64,000 bases of DNA. Origin: Gracilibacillus orientalis. Its GTDB lineage: Bacteria; Bacillota; Bacilli; Bacillales; Amphibacillaceae. A model generated the notes under the pieces. It had not been told where the DNA came from. It did no database searches and saw nothing but the letters and a program-made list of their open reading frames with translations. Within the stretch, counting starts at the first letter, position 1; every line of letters begins with the position of its first letter. The position numbers were made by a program, and so were the translations under genes. This document shows, piece after piece, positions 45,462 through 55,710 of this stretch. The DNA lies in contig NZ_FOTR01000009.1 of NCBI RefSeq assembly GCF_900114645.1, positions 62,001 through 126,000 on the forward strand. The letters are read 5' to 3'.

Positions 45462-46904
45462 TTATAAAATTGGTGAAATCAACCTTGAAATAGACTCTTT
45501 GAAGCGAATCCATACTGAACGTTGCTGGTATAAGGGATACGTAAGGATGGTTACATGCTCCATATCTTTTTCGAATTCATCAACCAGCATTTCTGCCAAT
45601 GTTTCATTATATAAAAAGGCATTTATTTCGAAGTTCAGACGAAAACTGCGAACATCAATATTTGCCGTTCCTATCGAGGCTATCTTACTATCGACTACTA
45701 TCATTTTAGCATGCAGGAAACCTTTTTGATAAATATAAACGGTTGCTCCGGCTTTTAACAAATCACCGATATATGAATACGTTGCCCAATAGACAAAGGG
45801 ATGATCTGGTTTATTCGGGATCATAATCCGAACGTCTACACCTGAGAGGCAAGCAATTTTCAATGCATTCAGCAAACTTTCATCCGGGATAAAATATGGT
45901 GTTTGAATAAAGATATACTCTTTTGCTGACATAATCATCTTAATATAACCATTTTTTATCTGTTCCCACTCAGAATCCGGGCCACTTGAAACAATTTGCA
46001 TGCCGATATTACCAGCTGGTACAGGTGTATAATAACGCTCATCATAGTCAATATCATGACGGGATGCCTGATTCCAATCCAAGATAAAACGAGTTTGCAA
46101 ATGCTTCACAGCACTACCTTTGATACGCAAATGAGTATCGCGCCAATAACCAAATCGCTTGTTTTGCCCCAAATACTCATCACCAATATTAAAACCACCG
46201 ATATATCCTGTTTTTCCATCAATAATAACCAGTTTGCGGTGATTACGATGGTTAATCTTAAAATTCACTTTCGGAATCAATGGTGGGAAGAATCCTTGGA
46301 CATCTGCCCCAGCATGACGCATTTTTCTGATCATCTTCCTACTTAACGTCCGGGAGCCTAAATCGTCATATAAAAAACGAACTTCAACCCCTTCTTTCGC
46401 TTTTTTTATCAAAGCATCTGCTAAGCGTGATCCAAGATGATCAGACCTTACTATGTAATACAATAAATGAATATGATCCGTTGCATTTTCGATATCTTCC
46501 AATAAAGAATCGAATTTACGATGTCCATCTGTAAATATGTTGACGTCATTATCCTGTGAATAGATGGCATCATTATTTCGTAAGTGCAGATAGAAGAGAT
46601 CCTTATATTGATACATTCTTGGATCATTGACAAAGAAGTCACCATTTTCAATATCACGCAATTGATGCTGTACTGCAGTTTTGACACCTAATTTACTTTT
46701 GGTATCCCAAGTAAAAATCGTTTTATTACTTAACTTTCGTCCAAAAATAAGATATAAAATAAAGCCGAAAATCGGGATGAATGTCAGTACCATAATCCAT
46801 GCCCAGGTAGCAGTTGGATTCTTGCGCTCTAAAAAGATAATGGTTAAAGATAAAAGAATATTAAAAACTAAGATAAAAGTTATGATCAGTTGTGTAATCT
46901 CCAC
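45462..46904 (-). CDS. cls: Cardiolipin synthase
   Basis: A membrane enzyme of the phospholipase D superfamily that condenses two phosphatidylglycerols to cardiolipin. The start chosen is GTG at 46904, 7 nt after GGGAGG, giving 480 residues; the longer frame from 46940 would include the ribosome binding site. Two N-terminal membrane helices with a short basic hinge (LERKNPTATWAW) are followed by two HKD motifs, HRKLVIID and HAKMIVVD, each with the downstream GG/GSx residues (YIGGFNIG, SIGTANID). All catalytic residues are present. Cardiolipin rises with salinity in bacilli, consistent with the inferred lifestyle. Confidence 0.95.
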   Translation of the reverse strand: MEITQLIITFILVFNILLSLTIIFLERKNPTATWAWIMVLTFIPIFGFILYLIFGRKLSNKTIFTWDTKSKLGVKTAVQHQLRDIENGDFFVNDPRMYQYKDLFYLHLRNNDAIYSQDNDVNIFTDGHRKFDSLLEDIENATDHIHLLYYIVRSDHLGSRLADALIKKAKEGVEVRFLYDDLGSRTLSRKMIRKMRHAGADVQGFFPPLIPKVNFKINHRNHRKLVIIDGKTGYIGGFNIGDEYLGQNKRFGYWRDTHLRIKGSAVKHLQTRFILDWNQASRHDIDYDERYYTPVPAGNIGMQIVSSGPDSEWEQIKNGYIKMIMSAKEYIFIQTPYFIPDESLLNALKIACLSGVDVRIMIPNKPDHPFVYWATYSYIGDLLKAGATVYIYQKGFLHAKMIVVDSKIASIGTANIDVRSFRLNFEINAFLYNETLAEMLVDEFEKDMEHVTILTYPLYQQRSVWIRFKESISRLISPIL

Positions 46905-46988
46905 ACGAAGTCCTCCCATCTTCTGACATGTTACACACACTATTAATATAGCATAATTATGATCAAGCTAATAGCAATCGCTATCAGC

Positions 46989-47444
46989 TTAGTCGATCAT
47001 AATCGAACCATTATCTTTTTCAGTTTTAGGACCTCTAATTTCTAATACCCCATTTTGAAAGCTTGCTTTGGCCGTTTTCTTATCAACTGCATATGGCAAT
47101 GTAACGGTGCGCTGGTTACGATGCTGCCTTCTCTCTTTATGGTAATAATGATACGAGTCTTCATGCTGTTCGGTTTCCTCAAGATGATCCACCATAATCG
47201 TAATTTGATTACCAACTATACGCAGTTGTATTTGATCTTTTTTAAGACCGGGTAAATCGACGCGGACAATCCATTCTTGTTCGGTTTCTGCAACATCAAC
47301 AGGAATTTGTTTCGGTACTTTTGCTTGTTCAAAAAAACTATCAATCGTTTCCATGACGTTTCGAGTTGGTTTTTCGTAGAGAAAGGCATCTAACTTTTTG
47401 ATTAAATCTTCTCCCCATTCCGGCATTCCGCCTTTTTGTGACAT
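46989..47444 (-). CDS. Small heat-shock protein (Hsp20 / alpha-crystallin)
   Basis: 151 residues from ATG at 47444, 8 nt after AAAGGAG; a GTG at 47453 lies too close. It has a variable N-terminal arm of about 55 residues (WGEDLIKKLDAFLYEK, ETIDSFFEQAKVP), then the alpha-crystallin domain from IPVDVAETEQEWIVRVDLPGLKKDQI to the hallmark AxxxNGVLEI, here ASFQNGVLEIRGPK. The C-terminal IxI motif appears as SIMID. It acts as an ATP-independent holdase. It is upstream of cls in the same direction, with 84 bp between. No CIRCE element is seen. Confidence 0.9.
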   Translation of the reverse strand: MSQKGGMPEWGEDLIKKLDAFLYEKPTRNVMETIDSFFEQAKVPKQIPVDVAETEQEWIVRVDLPGLKKDQIQLRIVGNQITIMVDHLEETEQHEDSYHYYHKERRQHRNQRTVTLPYAVDKKTAKASFQNGVLEIRGPKTEKDNGSIMID

Positions 47445-47626
47445 TTGGGTCACTCCTTTTCATTGAAATCAGCAGTGGAATTTTTTATGGCTAACGAAAT
47501 GTATTAGCATGCTAGCCTCCATTACTTACGGACGTTCGTTCATCGTATAAAATTCTCCACTTTATTTTATGCATATGGGCAAGAAATGATCCTCCTGTTA
47601 AATTTTATTAATATTCTGATTTTTTA

Positions 47627-47655
47627 TTGACGATTACCAATATATAACTTATAAT
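47627..47655 (+). promoter_or_regulatory. Promoter of the SAM-riboswitch transcript
   Basis: TTGACG (47627-47632) and TATAAT (47650-47655) lie 17 bp apart, about 28 bp before the riboswitch. This is a near-perfect sigma-A promoter. Confidence 0.88.
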
Positions 47656-47682
47656 AAGAACAATTCAATTGCATAGCAGTAA

Positions 47683-47848
47683 CTCTTATTTTGAGTGGCA
47701 GAGGGAATAGGCCCAGTGAAGCCCGGCAACCGTCAATTTGAACATCAAATTGGAATGGTGCTAAATCCTACAGGTTTTACCTGAGAGATAAGAGGAGGAC
47801 AACTAATATTTTCAACCTCTTCTTACTTTCGTTAAGAAGGGGTTTTTT
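47683..47848 (+). promoter_or_regulatory. SAM-I riboswitch (S box) with terminator
   Basis: P1 pairs CTCTTAT (47683-47689) with ATAAGAG (47788-47794). The conserved core is present: GAGTGGCAGAGGGAATAGGCC, AGTGAAGCCCGGCAACC, the P3 hairpin, GGTGCTAAATCC and ACCTGAGAGATAAGAGG. A terminator hairpin follows at 47814-47848 (CCTCTTCTTA with TAAGAAGGGG, then T residues), whose 5' strand can alternatively pair with the 3' side of P1. With SAM bound the terminator forms and the metY gene is off. Confidence 0.96.
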
Positions 47849-47858
47849 ATTTTAATGA

Positions 47859-49541
<1,683 letters not shown>

Positions 49542-49596
49542 TCTTTCTCCCTGAATTTCGTTATTTATCTCCCCAAGATAAATATATATACATAAG

Positions 49597-49627
49597 ACCG
49601 CAGACCTTTTTAATGGTTTGCGGTTTT
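49597..49627 (+). terminator. metY terminator
   Basis: CCGCAGACC pairs with GGTTTGCGG (one wobble), followed by TTTTATT. Confidence 0.78.
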
Positions 49628-49816
49628 ATTGTTGTGTTTACAGCATATTTTCCTATTTACCTTAAATTCTTTGTTGTGATACAATACATATCATTATACA
49701 AAACAAGCATTTTAATCCATTGAATTGCATAACCTTTAACACAAAGTATCTTACCACAAGAATGTAACGACAAGTGCAATGCGCAGGTTATGGCTTTTAT
49801 GTTTTGCTTGTTTTCT

Positions 49817-49844
49817 TTTAACAATTATAAAAGACGGGTATAAT
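49817..49844 (+). promoter_or_regulatory. Probable ypmR promoter
   Basis: A consensus -10 TATAAT (49839-49844) lies 16 bp after TTTAAC (49817-49822), 34 bp upstream of the ypmR start. The -35 is weak. The rest of the 330-bp gap holds the metY terminator and no gene. Confidence 0.5.
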
Positions 49845-49877
49845 CAAGTAAGAGACTTTTTAATGTAGGTGTTTATG

Positions 49878-50756
49878 ATGAGCAAAAAGGTGTTCATTTT
49901 TATTATATTTATCCTCGCTGCTGGAACGGCTATCTTTCTATTGCTTTCCCAAACAGATACTAAGGAAACGACGGATTCTATTTCTCAACCTAACGAGGAA
50001 CCATCAGAAGAGACAACCACAGAAGCAGAAACAACCGAAGAGCAAAAAGGTTCCATTACCGAAAATGTACGCAATGCAGTGAGGGAGGCACTTAACTTCT
50101 TCCAAAAAGATACACATATTACCGCAATTGGCGACTCCTTAACCCAAGGCATTGGTGATGAGGCAGGTAATGGCGGTTATATAGGGGTTTTAGATGAACG
50201 ATTGGACGAACAAGATATCGACGTGACCTTTGATAACTTTGGCAAACGAGGGAATCGTACAGATCATTTGTTAAAAAGATTACAAGAGAAACCTGAGATT
50301 AATGAATCCTTAGAAAAAGCAGATATGGTACTCATTACCATTGGCGCAAATGATGTTATGCAAATTATGAAGGATAATTTTATGGACCTGACAGAGGAAC
50401 CTTTCATGGCCGAACGAGGGCCTTATGGTGAACGATTATCACAAATAATGGATCATATTATTTCTGTTCAGCCGGAAGCAAAGATATATCTGCTAGGCTT
50501 TTTCAACCCTTTTGAGAAGTATTTTGGTGATATTGAAGCATTAAATCAGATTTTGACACGTTGGAATAATGAAAGCTTACAAGTTACTAATCAATATGAG
50601 CAGGTTGATTATATTCCGATGCAAGACATCTATCAATATGAAACAGAGAATGTCTTTTCAGATGATCATTTTCACCCGAATCACAAAGGATACAAATTAA
50701 TGGCGGAACGTGTCATAACTTATTTAGAGAATGATCTACAAGAAGTTCAAAATTAA
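49878..50756 (+). CDS. ypmR: SGNH/GDSL hydrolase (YpmR-like lipase)
   Basis: About 292 residues. The N-terminal membrane anchor (residues 5-24) is followed by a Ser/Thr/Glu-rich linker and an SGNH hydrolase domain outside the cell. Block I is AIGDSLTQGIGDE (nucleophile Ser), block II has the glycine in NFGKRGNRT, block III is TIGANDVM (Asn) and block V is SDDHFHPNHKGY (Asp and His). It resembles B. subtilis YpmR. The substrate is unknown; lipid or cell-wall esters are likely. The start is the second ATG of an ATGATG pair behind AGGTG. ypmS follows 12 nt later. Confidence 0.9.
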   Translation: MSKKVFIFIIFILAAGTAIFLLLSQTDTKETTDSISQPNEEPSEETTTEAETTEEQKGSITENVRNAVREALNFFQKDTHITAIGDSLTQGIGDEAGNGGYIGVLDERLDEQDIDVTFDNFGKRGNRTDHLLKRLQEKPEINESLEKADMVLITIGANDVMQIMKDNFMDLTEEPFMAERGPYGERLSQIMDHIISVQPEAKIYLLGFFNPFEKYFGDIEALNQILTRWNNESLQVTNQYEQVDYIPMQDIYQYETENVFSDDHFHPNHKGYKLMAERVITYLENDLQEVQN

Positions 50757-50768
50757 AGGATGACAATA

Positions 50769-51374
50769 ATGGAAGAGAAAAAAATAACCAATTGGAAAAA
50801 GCTATTTGTTACCTTAGGTTCCATTAACATTCTCCTGATTGTCGGGATTGTACTTTTCATTTTCTGGCCGGTACCCGGTGCGGAACCACCAGAGAAAGTA
50901 TTTCTTGAAGAGGAATCAGGGGCGGAATTTACGATCCGCTCAAGTAAAGATAACCTAAATGAGTTAGTTAATGCTTATATTGAGAAATTACCGAAGCCAG
51001 CAAACATACAATATTCACTCCGGCTAGATGAAGAAGTCCATATGATGGGGACTGTTGAAGCTTTCTCAACAGAAGTGCCAGTAAACATTTCGTTTGAACC
51101 GATCGTACAGGAAAATGGTGACATCATCCTCCAGTCTACCGGGATGTCCCTAGGATTATTACGCTTACCACAGGACCGTATTTTGCAATATGTTAGCAGT
51201 CGTGTAGAAACACCTGAATGGATTACGATCAATCCAAAAGAAGAACAAATTTATATCGCTATAACACAAATGGAATTAAGAAGTAATTTCCATATAAGAG
51301 CACAGCAAATTGATCTAGTAAAGGATAATATTTCTTTCCGTATTAAGGTGCCGAATAATACTTTAGGATTATAA
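50769..51374 (+). CDS. ypmS: YpmS family protein (DUF2140)
   Basis: 201 residues from ATG at 50769, 9 nt after AAAGG; an in-frame ATG at 50760 overlaps that site. There is one N-terminal membrane helix (about 12-33), then an extracytoplasmic beta-rich DUF2140 domain with an LNELVNAYIEKLP motif, alternating hydrophobic strands (YSLRLDEEVHMMGTVEAF, VPVNISFEPIVQENGDIIL) and the SLGLLRLPQDRILQYV helix. It is always paired with ypmR in Bacillus. Function unknown, probably envelope-related. It ends convergent with liaR, only 46 bp away. Confidence 0.88.
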   Translation: MEEKKITNWKKLFVTLGSINILLIVGIVLFIFWPVPGAEPPEKVFLEEESGAEFTIRSSKDNLNELVNAYIEKLPKPANIQYSLRLDEEVHMMGTVEAFSTEVPVNISFEPIVQENGDIILQSTGMSLGLLRLPQDRILQYVSSRVETPEWITINPKEEQIYIAITQMELRSNFHIRAQQIDLVKDNISFRIKVPNNTLGL

Positions 51375-51420
51375 TTAGGCGAGGTAGACAATCCTTGCTT
51401 TTTTTGTTCACTATTTGGAC

Positions 51421-52062
51421 CTAGCTACCATTTTCAATTAATCCGTTTTGATAGGCATAAACAGCCGCCTGTGTACGATCTTGCACTTCCAGCTTACTTA
51501 AAATATTGCTGACGTGGACTTTCGTAGTTTTTAGCGCAATAAACAGTTCGTCAGCAATTTCCTGATTGGTCTTTCCTTGGGCAACTAATAAAAGGATTTC
51601 CATCTCCCGTTTTGTTAAACTTTCATGTAATGCTTGAGAACTTCGACTACTGAATTTTGCCATCACTTTAGCTGTCACTTCTTTTTCAAGAACAGATTCG
51701 CCTGCATAGGTATCGCGAATGGCTTTGGCGATCACATCTGCTTTCGAAGTTTTTAATAGATAGCTTGTCGCACCAGCTTCTAATGCAGGATAGACTTTAT
51801 CATCGTCAATAAAACTAGTAACAATTAAAATCTTCGCTTCCGGCCATTTATCAATGATCAGGCGTGTTGCTTCGATACCATCCATCCCATCCATAACTAA
51901 GTCCATTAAAATCACATCCGGTCTATGTTCCAGAGCTAATTCCACTGCTTTTTGACCATTATCCGCCTCCGCAATAACATCGATATCACCCTGTGTTGTC
52001 AAATAAGCACTCACACCGATTCGCACCATTTCATGATCATCAACAAATAATACTCGTATCAT
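51421..52062 (-). CDS. liaR: LiaR response regulator
   Basis: A 213-residue NarL/FixJ-type regulator. The receiver domain has the acidic pair in FVDDHEMVR, the phospho-acceptor D54 in ILMDLVMDG, the Thr in VTSFIDD and the Lys in YLLKTSK. The LuxR-type HTH is LTKREMEILLLVAQGKTNQEIADELFIALKT (about 147-178), split here as LTKREMEILLL and NQEIADELFI. It is last in liaF-liaS-liaR; its ATG overlaps the liaS stop as TAATG. It should activate the liaI promoter and, by inference, the similar promoter near 57.1 kb. Confidence 0.94.
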   Translation of the reverse strand: MIRVLFVDDHEMVRIGVSAYLTTQGDIDVIAEADNGQKAVELALEHRPDVILMDLVMDGMDGIEATRLIIDKWPEAKILIVTSFIDDDKVYPALEAGATSYLLKTSKADVIAKAIRDTYAGESVLEKEVTAKVMAKFSSRSSQALHESLTKREMEILLLVAQGKTNQEIADELFIALKTTKVHVSNILSKLEVQDRTQAAVYAYQNGLIENGS

Positions 52063-53096
52063 TATTTCTCACCTTCTTCACTGATTAATGGAACACGTAC
52101 TTCTATTTTTGTACCTTCATTTGTTAGACTTACCATGTTGAGACGAGCACCAACTTCTGCCGCTCGCTCATATATATTAGTGAGCCCATAAGAACTTTCT
52201 TTTTTCTCCTCTACATTAAATCCGATACCATCGTCGACAATTCTCAGAATTAAAAAATCATCCCGTTCAATTAATAAGATATCGATTGCAGAAGCTTTAG
52301 CATGTCTTAATGCATTGGAGATAGCTTCTTGTAAAATTCGGAAGAGCTGATCTTCAATTCCCTTGTTCACTTTAATTTCTTCCAAACGCCAGGATATATC
52401 CATTGGTACTTTGGCGTGGAGCTCCTCCAGTAGTTGCTCCATTCCTTCATTTAATGATTTATCATTTAATAAGACCGGACGCAAATGCAATAGCAAAGCA
52501 CGCATTTCTAATTGTGCCTGTTGAATCATTGCTTCGATTTGATGTAGTTGCTTAGTTGTTGTTTCTTTTTGCTCTTTATTAGATGCAATCACAGCAGAAA
52601 CAAGCATAGAAGCAGCAAAAAGCTCCTGACTGACAGAGTCATGTAACTCTCTTGCTAAACGGTTTCGCTCTTCGGAAATAACCCGATTAATCGTCTCTTC
52701 CTGTGCACTTGCTCTTTCATCGATTAATTTCTGGGTCCGTTTTGTCTGATCTTGAATGTATTGCTGTACTTCTTTTAACCGACTGAGCACATGATTCATT
52801 TCTTCATAGGATACAGGATCTGAAAAAGATTGATTTTTAAGCAATCCGGTTAAACTGTTTTCTAAAAACTGAATACGTCGTTGCCAGATAGCAGCAATGA
52901 TAATACCGATAATCGTACCAAAAAGAATCGTGACAGTCGGCAGCATAACGACAAATGGAATCTCTAAGACTTTTGTCGTCCATAGTAATTGCCAATTTTC
53001 GATTGGAAATGCCAGATAATAAAATACACTCAAAATGATGAGCAGGAACAATGCAAACATAGACCCAGTTGCGATCATTCTAGTATATAATTTCAT
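52062..53096 (-). CDS. liaS: LiaS sensor histidine kinase
   Basis: A 344-residue intramembrane-sensing kinase with two membrane helices (about 8-30 and 47-70) and only a short extracellular loop. A coiled-coil linker follows. The HisKA_3 phosphoacceptor is ARELHDSVSQELFA (H152) and the HATPase has EAISNALRHAKA (N box), VDDGIGFN and SYGLTNIYERA. It pairs with LiaR and is inhibited by LiaF in B. subtilis. Its ATG overlaps the liaF stop as ATGA, so liaF-liaS-liaR are translationally coupled. Confidence 0.94.
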   Translation of the reverse strand: MKLYTRMIATGSMFALFLLIILSVFYYLAFPIENWQLLWTTKVLEIPFVVMLPTVTILFGTIIGIIIAAIWQRRIQFLENSLTGLLKNQSFSDPVSYEEMNHVLSRLKEVQQYIQDQTKRTQKLIDERASAQEETINRVISEERNRLARELHDSVSQELFAASMLVSAVIASNKEQKETTTKQLHQIEAMIQQAQLEMRALLLHLRPVLLNDKSLNEGMEQLLEELHAKVPMDISWRLEEIKVNKGIEDQLFRILQEAISNALRHAKASAIDILLIERDDFLILRIVDDGIGFNVEEKKESSYGLTNIYERAAEVGARLNMVSLTNEGTKIEVRVPLISEEGEK

Positions 53097-53812
53097 CCTC
53101 TTCTCACCTCAAGCTTTCCAGCAATCATTTGGGTAAAGATTTTTACCCTTTGAGGTGAGCTATGATAGTCTTTGGTCTGTAGTTGAACGTGACGATTAAA
53201 AGCATTTTTCTCCTCATGATCAAATGCTTCGATATCACCAAATACGACAGAGTGATCAATCGTAACTTCTACATCATATGGAACAATAATGACAATTTTT
53301 CCAGCAAGGTGACGTATGACCATAATTGATTCTTCTTTCGGCAGCATCGTATCATTTAAATCGACTGCCACATCACCGAATGCTGATTGAATATTCAGGT
53401 CCTGCCAGGAGAAGCCGTTTTGAGTTGTATGGTATTTACCAAACCATTTATTTTGAATGACACGGTCCTCGTACAGTGTTTCTTCTGTCATATCAATATA
53501 GTTAGGTAGCGGTTGTTGCTCCTTTTGCTTCTGTTGGTACCAATGCCAGATCAAATAAATAATAATAGCAAAAATAAAGAATCGAATCACAAACGTATTG
53601 ATAACAGCAACAAAAACAATGAATGCACCACCCCAGAAAAGCGTTTTACCAGTGGTGCTTTGAAAAGAACGTCTTCCGAAATACATTCCTACTGCCCCTA
53701 ATGCAATAAGAAAAAGGAGGCCAGCATCCATAAAAATAAATTCTACAAGCAAAAACACACAACCGATTGTTAATAGAATCTTTAATAGATCATTATTTGG
53801 TTTTTTTGACAT
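53093..53812 (-). CDS. liaF: LiaF, inhibitor of LiaS
   Basis: A 239-residue membrane protein with four N-terminal helices (about 8-100, including LFWGGAFIVFVAVINTF) and a soluble C-terminal beta-helix domain of the LiaF/cell-wall-active-antibiotics-response type: FGDVAVDLNDTML, IRHLAGKIVIIVPYDVEVTIDHSVVFGDIEAF, split by charged turns. It keeps LiaS off until the cell envelope is damaged. AAAGGGGG lies 9 nt before the ATG. No liaG gene is present between liaH and liaF, unlike B. subtilis; a terminator hairpin sits there instead. Confidence 0.92.
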   Translation of the reverse strand: MSKKPNNDLLKILLTIGCVFLLVEFIFMDAGLLFLIALGAVGMYFGRRSFQSTTGKTLFWGGAFIVFVAVINTFVIRFFIFAIIIYLIWHWYQQKQKEQQPLPNYIDMTEETLYEDRVIQNKWFGKYHTTQNGFSWQDLNIQSAFGDVAVDLNDTMLPKEESIMVIRHLAGKIVIIVPYDVEVTIDHSVVFGDIEAFDHEEKNAFNRHVQLQTKDYHSSPQRVKIFTQMIAGKLEVRRG

Positions 53813-53920
53813 ATGAGCAGGCCCCCTTTTGTGAATTTTTTATCGTTAACGAAAACTTTTTTTCGTCATTTCAATTAGTCATCTATGCTTAAATTTTACA
53901 CTTTCCTAACATGTAATAAA

Positions 53921-53945
53921 AGGTGCAGGATTTTCTGCACCTTTA
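53921..53945 (-). terminator. Attenuating terminator between liaH and liaF
   Basis: AAAGGTGCAG pairs with CTGCACCTTT around a 5-6-nt loop, followed by TTTTATTA on the minus strand. It should keep induced liaIH expression much higher than liaFSR. Confidence 0.85.
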
Positions 53946-53960
53946 TAGGATAGCATGTTT

Positions 53961-54590
53961 TTAGTTAGTTGTTGTAGCCTTTTTTTCTAATTCTTGAAAG
54001 CGTGCATCTAAAGTATGCAAGCGAGAATCTGTTTGGACACGTTGTTCAATGCGTTCAATGTAGCTTTCAAGCTCCGCAAATTTTGAGGCGCTTTTAGATA
54101 CTAGTTCCGTTTCCAGCACTTTGTTCATCCCTTGTTTTGTACGAGCAATGTTTTCTCTGCTTCGTAATTCCAGTCGCTTTACATAAAGATCTTTTAATTT
54201 CTGTTTCATTTGGACGTATTTTGTCTCCAGCATTTCTAGATCTTTGACTGACTTATCGGACATTTCATTTAAGTGGGAAACACGTGCCTCGAATTGCTCT
54301 AAATCTGTTTTTGCCTCTTCCAACAATTCTGTTTCTTCCATTTCTTCTGCTAATTGGACTTGACGTTTACGTTTTTCGACCATCATATTTGCGTGGTTTA
54401 ATTCTTTTGCAATATCCTGTTTTATTTCATATTGTTTCTCAACCAATCGCTTGATTTTCTTTACTTCTACCTCACACTCTCGGATGTACTGGTTAACGTG
54501 TGCGATCGGATTTTTCTCCTCTTTTCGATCCATTGCCTCATGTAAATCTGCCTTCACCGAATCTTTAATACGTGTAAATAGGTTTGACAT
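53961..54590 (-). CDS. liaH: LiaH, PspA/IM30 family protein
   Basis: A 209-residue PspA-like protein, almost entirely long coiled coil. The N-terminal amphipathic helix (NLFTRIKDSVKADLHEAMD) should bind membranes, followed by PIAHVNQYIRECE and heptad repeats to the C-terminus. The start is ATG at 54590 behind GAGGAGG; the longer frame to 54629 overlaps liaI and lacks a ribosome binding site. LiaH forms large rings that protect the membrane when cell-wall antibiotics act. It is co-transcribed with liaI, 23 bp upstream. Confidence 0.93.
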   Translation of the reverse strand: MSNLFTRIKDSVKADLHEAMDRKEEKNPIAHVNQYIRECEVEVKKIKRLVEKQYEIKQDIAKELNHANMMVEKRKRQVQLAEEMEETELLEEAKTDLEQFEARVSHLNEMSDKSVKDLEMLETKYVQMKQKLKDLYVKRLELRSRENIARTKQGMNKVLETELVSKSASKFAELESYIERIEQRVQTDSRLHTLDARFQELEKKATTTN

Positions 54591-54613
54591 GTTAAATTCC
54601 TCCTCGTTTTTAT

Positions 54614-54922
54614 TTAAAGCTTGTCCCAATCTAAGTAATCCTGATGTTCTTTTTCTTCCTGATATTTTTTATAGCTGTAATATAGTACAACCAAAGCAAC
54701 CACACCGATTAGTGCTGGTATGTTAGACAATGACATTGAAACACCGATTAAAATCACAATTCCCCAACCGACTTTTTTTCCGGTGGTATTCGCTAAGATA
54801 AATTGCTTCACACCGTAATAAGCAAGCACCACACTAATTACAAGCATAATCATCGGGCCTAGGTTTGCTAGTAAGATGATTGAGGCGATCACAGCTAAAC
54901 TGATAAGTAGAAATGTTTTCAA
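54614..54922 (-). CDS. liaI: LiaI-like small membrane protein
   Basis: 102 residues from TTG at 54922, with AAGGAGGG upstream; the longer ATG frame from 54964 is promoter sequence. Three or four hydrophobic segments fill residues 3-85, ending in a charged cytoplasmic tail (YKKYQEEKEHQDYLDWDKL). It resembles LiaI, which anchors LiaH at the membrane, although it is shorter than B. subtilis LiaI (126). It is the first gene of the liaIH unit, directly after a LiaR-type promoter. Confidence 0.85.
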   Translation of the reverse strand: MKTFLLISLAVIASIILLANLGPMIMLVISVVLAYYGVKQFILANTTGKKVGWGIVILIGVSMSLSNIPALIGVVALVVLYYSYKKYQEEKEHQDYLDWDKL

Positions 54923-54930
54923 TTGCGTTC

Positions 54931-55020
54931 CCTCCTTCCATGTCTTAATAATAGCTTGTCTCACCGTTTTGGGTAATGGGCTGCAGATATATTTTAGACT
55001 AAGACCGGAGGCGTATTTTG
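54931..55020 (-). promoter_or_regulatory. liaI promoter and probable LiaR operator
   Basis: On the minus strand TTACCC (54976-54971) and TATTAT (54953-54948) lie 17 bp apart. Upstream are GTCTTAGTCTAAAATATATC and AAAATACGCCTC. The poor -35 fits an activator-dependent promoter. The whole block recurs at 57047-57136 with 73 of 88 aligned bases identical by hand count, so it is under selection or recently copied. Confidence 0.75.
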
Positions 55021-55167
55021 TGTAAGACTAGGTTGGAATTATATATAACAATTCTAAAGAAAACCGGGCATTACACGCGCCCCTTCGGTGTTCTCACTAG
55101 ATAAAAACTGCGAACCAATGAAAATTTCTATAGAGTGACTTTCTTCCATGTGGTATGTCACCGCTTC

Positions 55168-55277
55168 GGCAGAATACTTCGCTTTCCGGGGGCACGGCTT
55201 CAGCTTCCTCGGCAGAAACCCTCTGCCTGTGGGATCTTCAGCTCGCGCTATTCCCCCAGGAGTCTGCGTATTCTGCC
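55168..55277 (+). repeat. Structured dispersed repeat, full copy
   Basis: Outer arms are GGCAGAATAC (55168-55177) and GTATTCTGCC (55268-55277). The inner arms are GGGGG (55188-55192) and CCCCC (55253-55257). The internal hairpin GGCAGA/TCTGCC spans 55211-55227 with an AACCC loop. Conserved GGATCTTC and CAGGAGTC blocks are present. It lies between the liaI promoter and the next element. Confidence 0.85.
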
Positions 55278-55378
55278 TCCGCTGATAATGATTTTCTGAT
55301 GATGAGATGATGAAAGGATAAAATCCATGAATATGCATCTCATGGATTTCTTCTCACTTAATTATAAAACCATATGAA

Positions 55379-55612
55379 GCTGCGGAAAAATACGACACTC
55401 CTGTGGGAAAGGAACAATCTGAAAACCCCCGTGATGCGCCTGTGTCTTCTAGTAACGCTTCGTAGTGTCCTTCCTCGGCGCAAGCAAGGGATCCAAGAAG
55501 CCCATTCAAGTAGTCCCCTGGCTGAAACATAGAAAACACTACGAAAGCGGATCTTTGCTTGAGTAGATGTTGCACTTGTGCCATTGGGTAAAAGGGAGTG
55601 TTTTTCCGCAGC
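55379..55612. repeat. 234-bp element with terminal inverted repeats (MITE-like)
   Basis: The left end GCTGCGGAAAAA...CACTC is matched by the right end GAGTG.TTTTTCCGCAGC, an imperfect terminal inverted repeat of about 17 bp. The interior (with a TTGCACTTGTGCCATTGGGT segment) has no coding potential that I credit. A partial relative lies at 21035-21094. No target-site duplication is obvious. Confidence 0.65.
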
Positions 55613-55710
55613 GTTGGACTAACAATCATCTCCAACAAAATGGGAGAAATGACATCAAATTATTTGTCAAAAGATTATATACATTCAAAAAGAAAGGTGC
55701 TGATGTAGGG

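Noticed and set aside
47590-47625. AGGAGGATC site with a following TTG on the minus strand upstream of the hsp20 gene
   Set aside because: The frame stops after six codons; the site is fortuitous and lies in the metY promoter region.
55054-55638. Two 94-residue ORFs on the minus strand
   Set aside because: They lie across the palindromic and MITE-like elements, have no ribosome binding sites and translate repeat arms.
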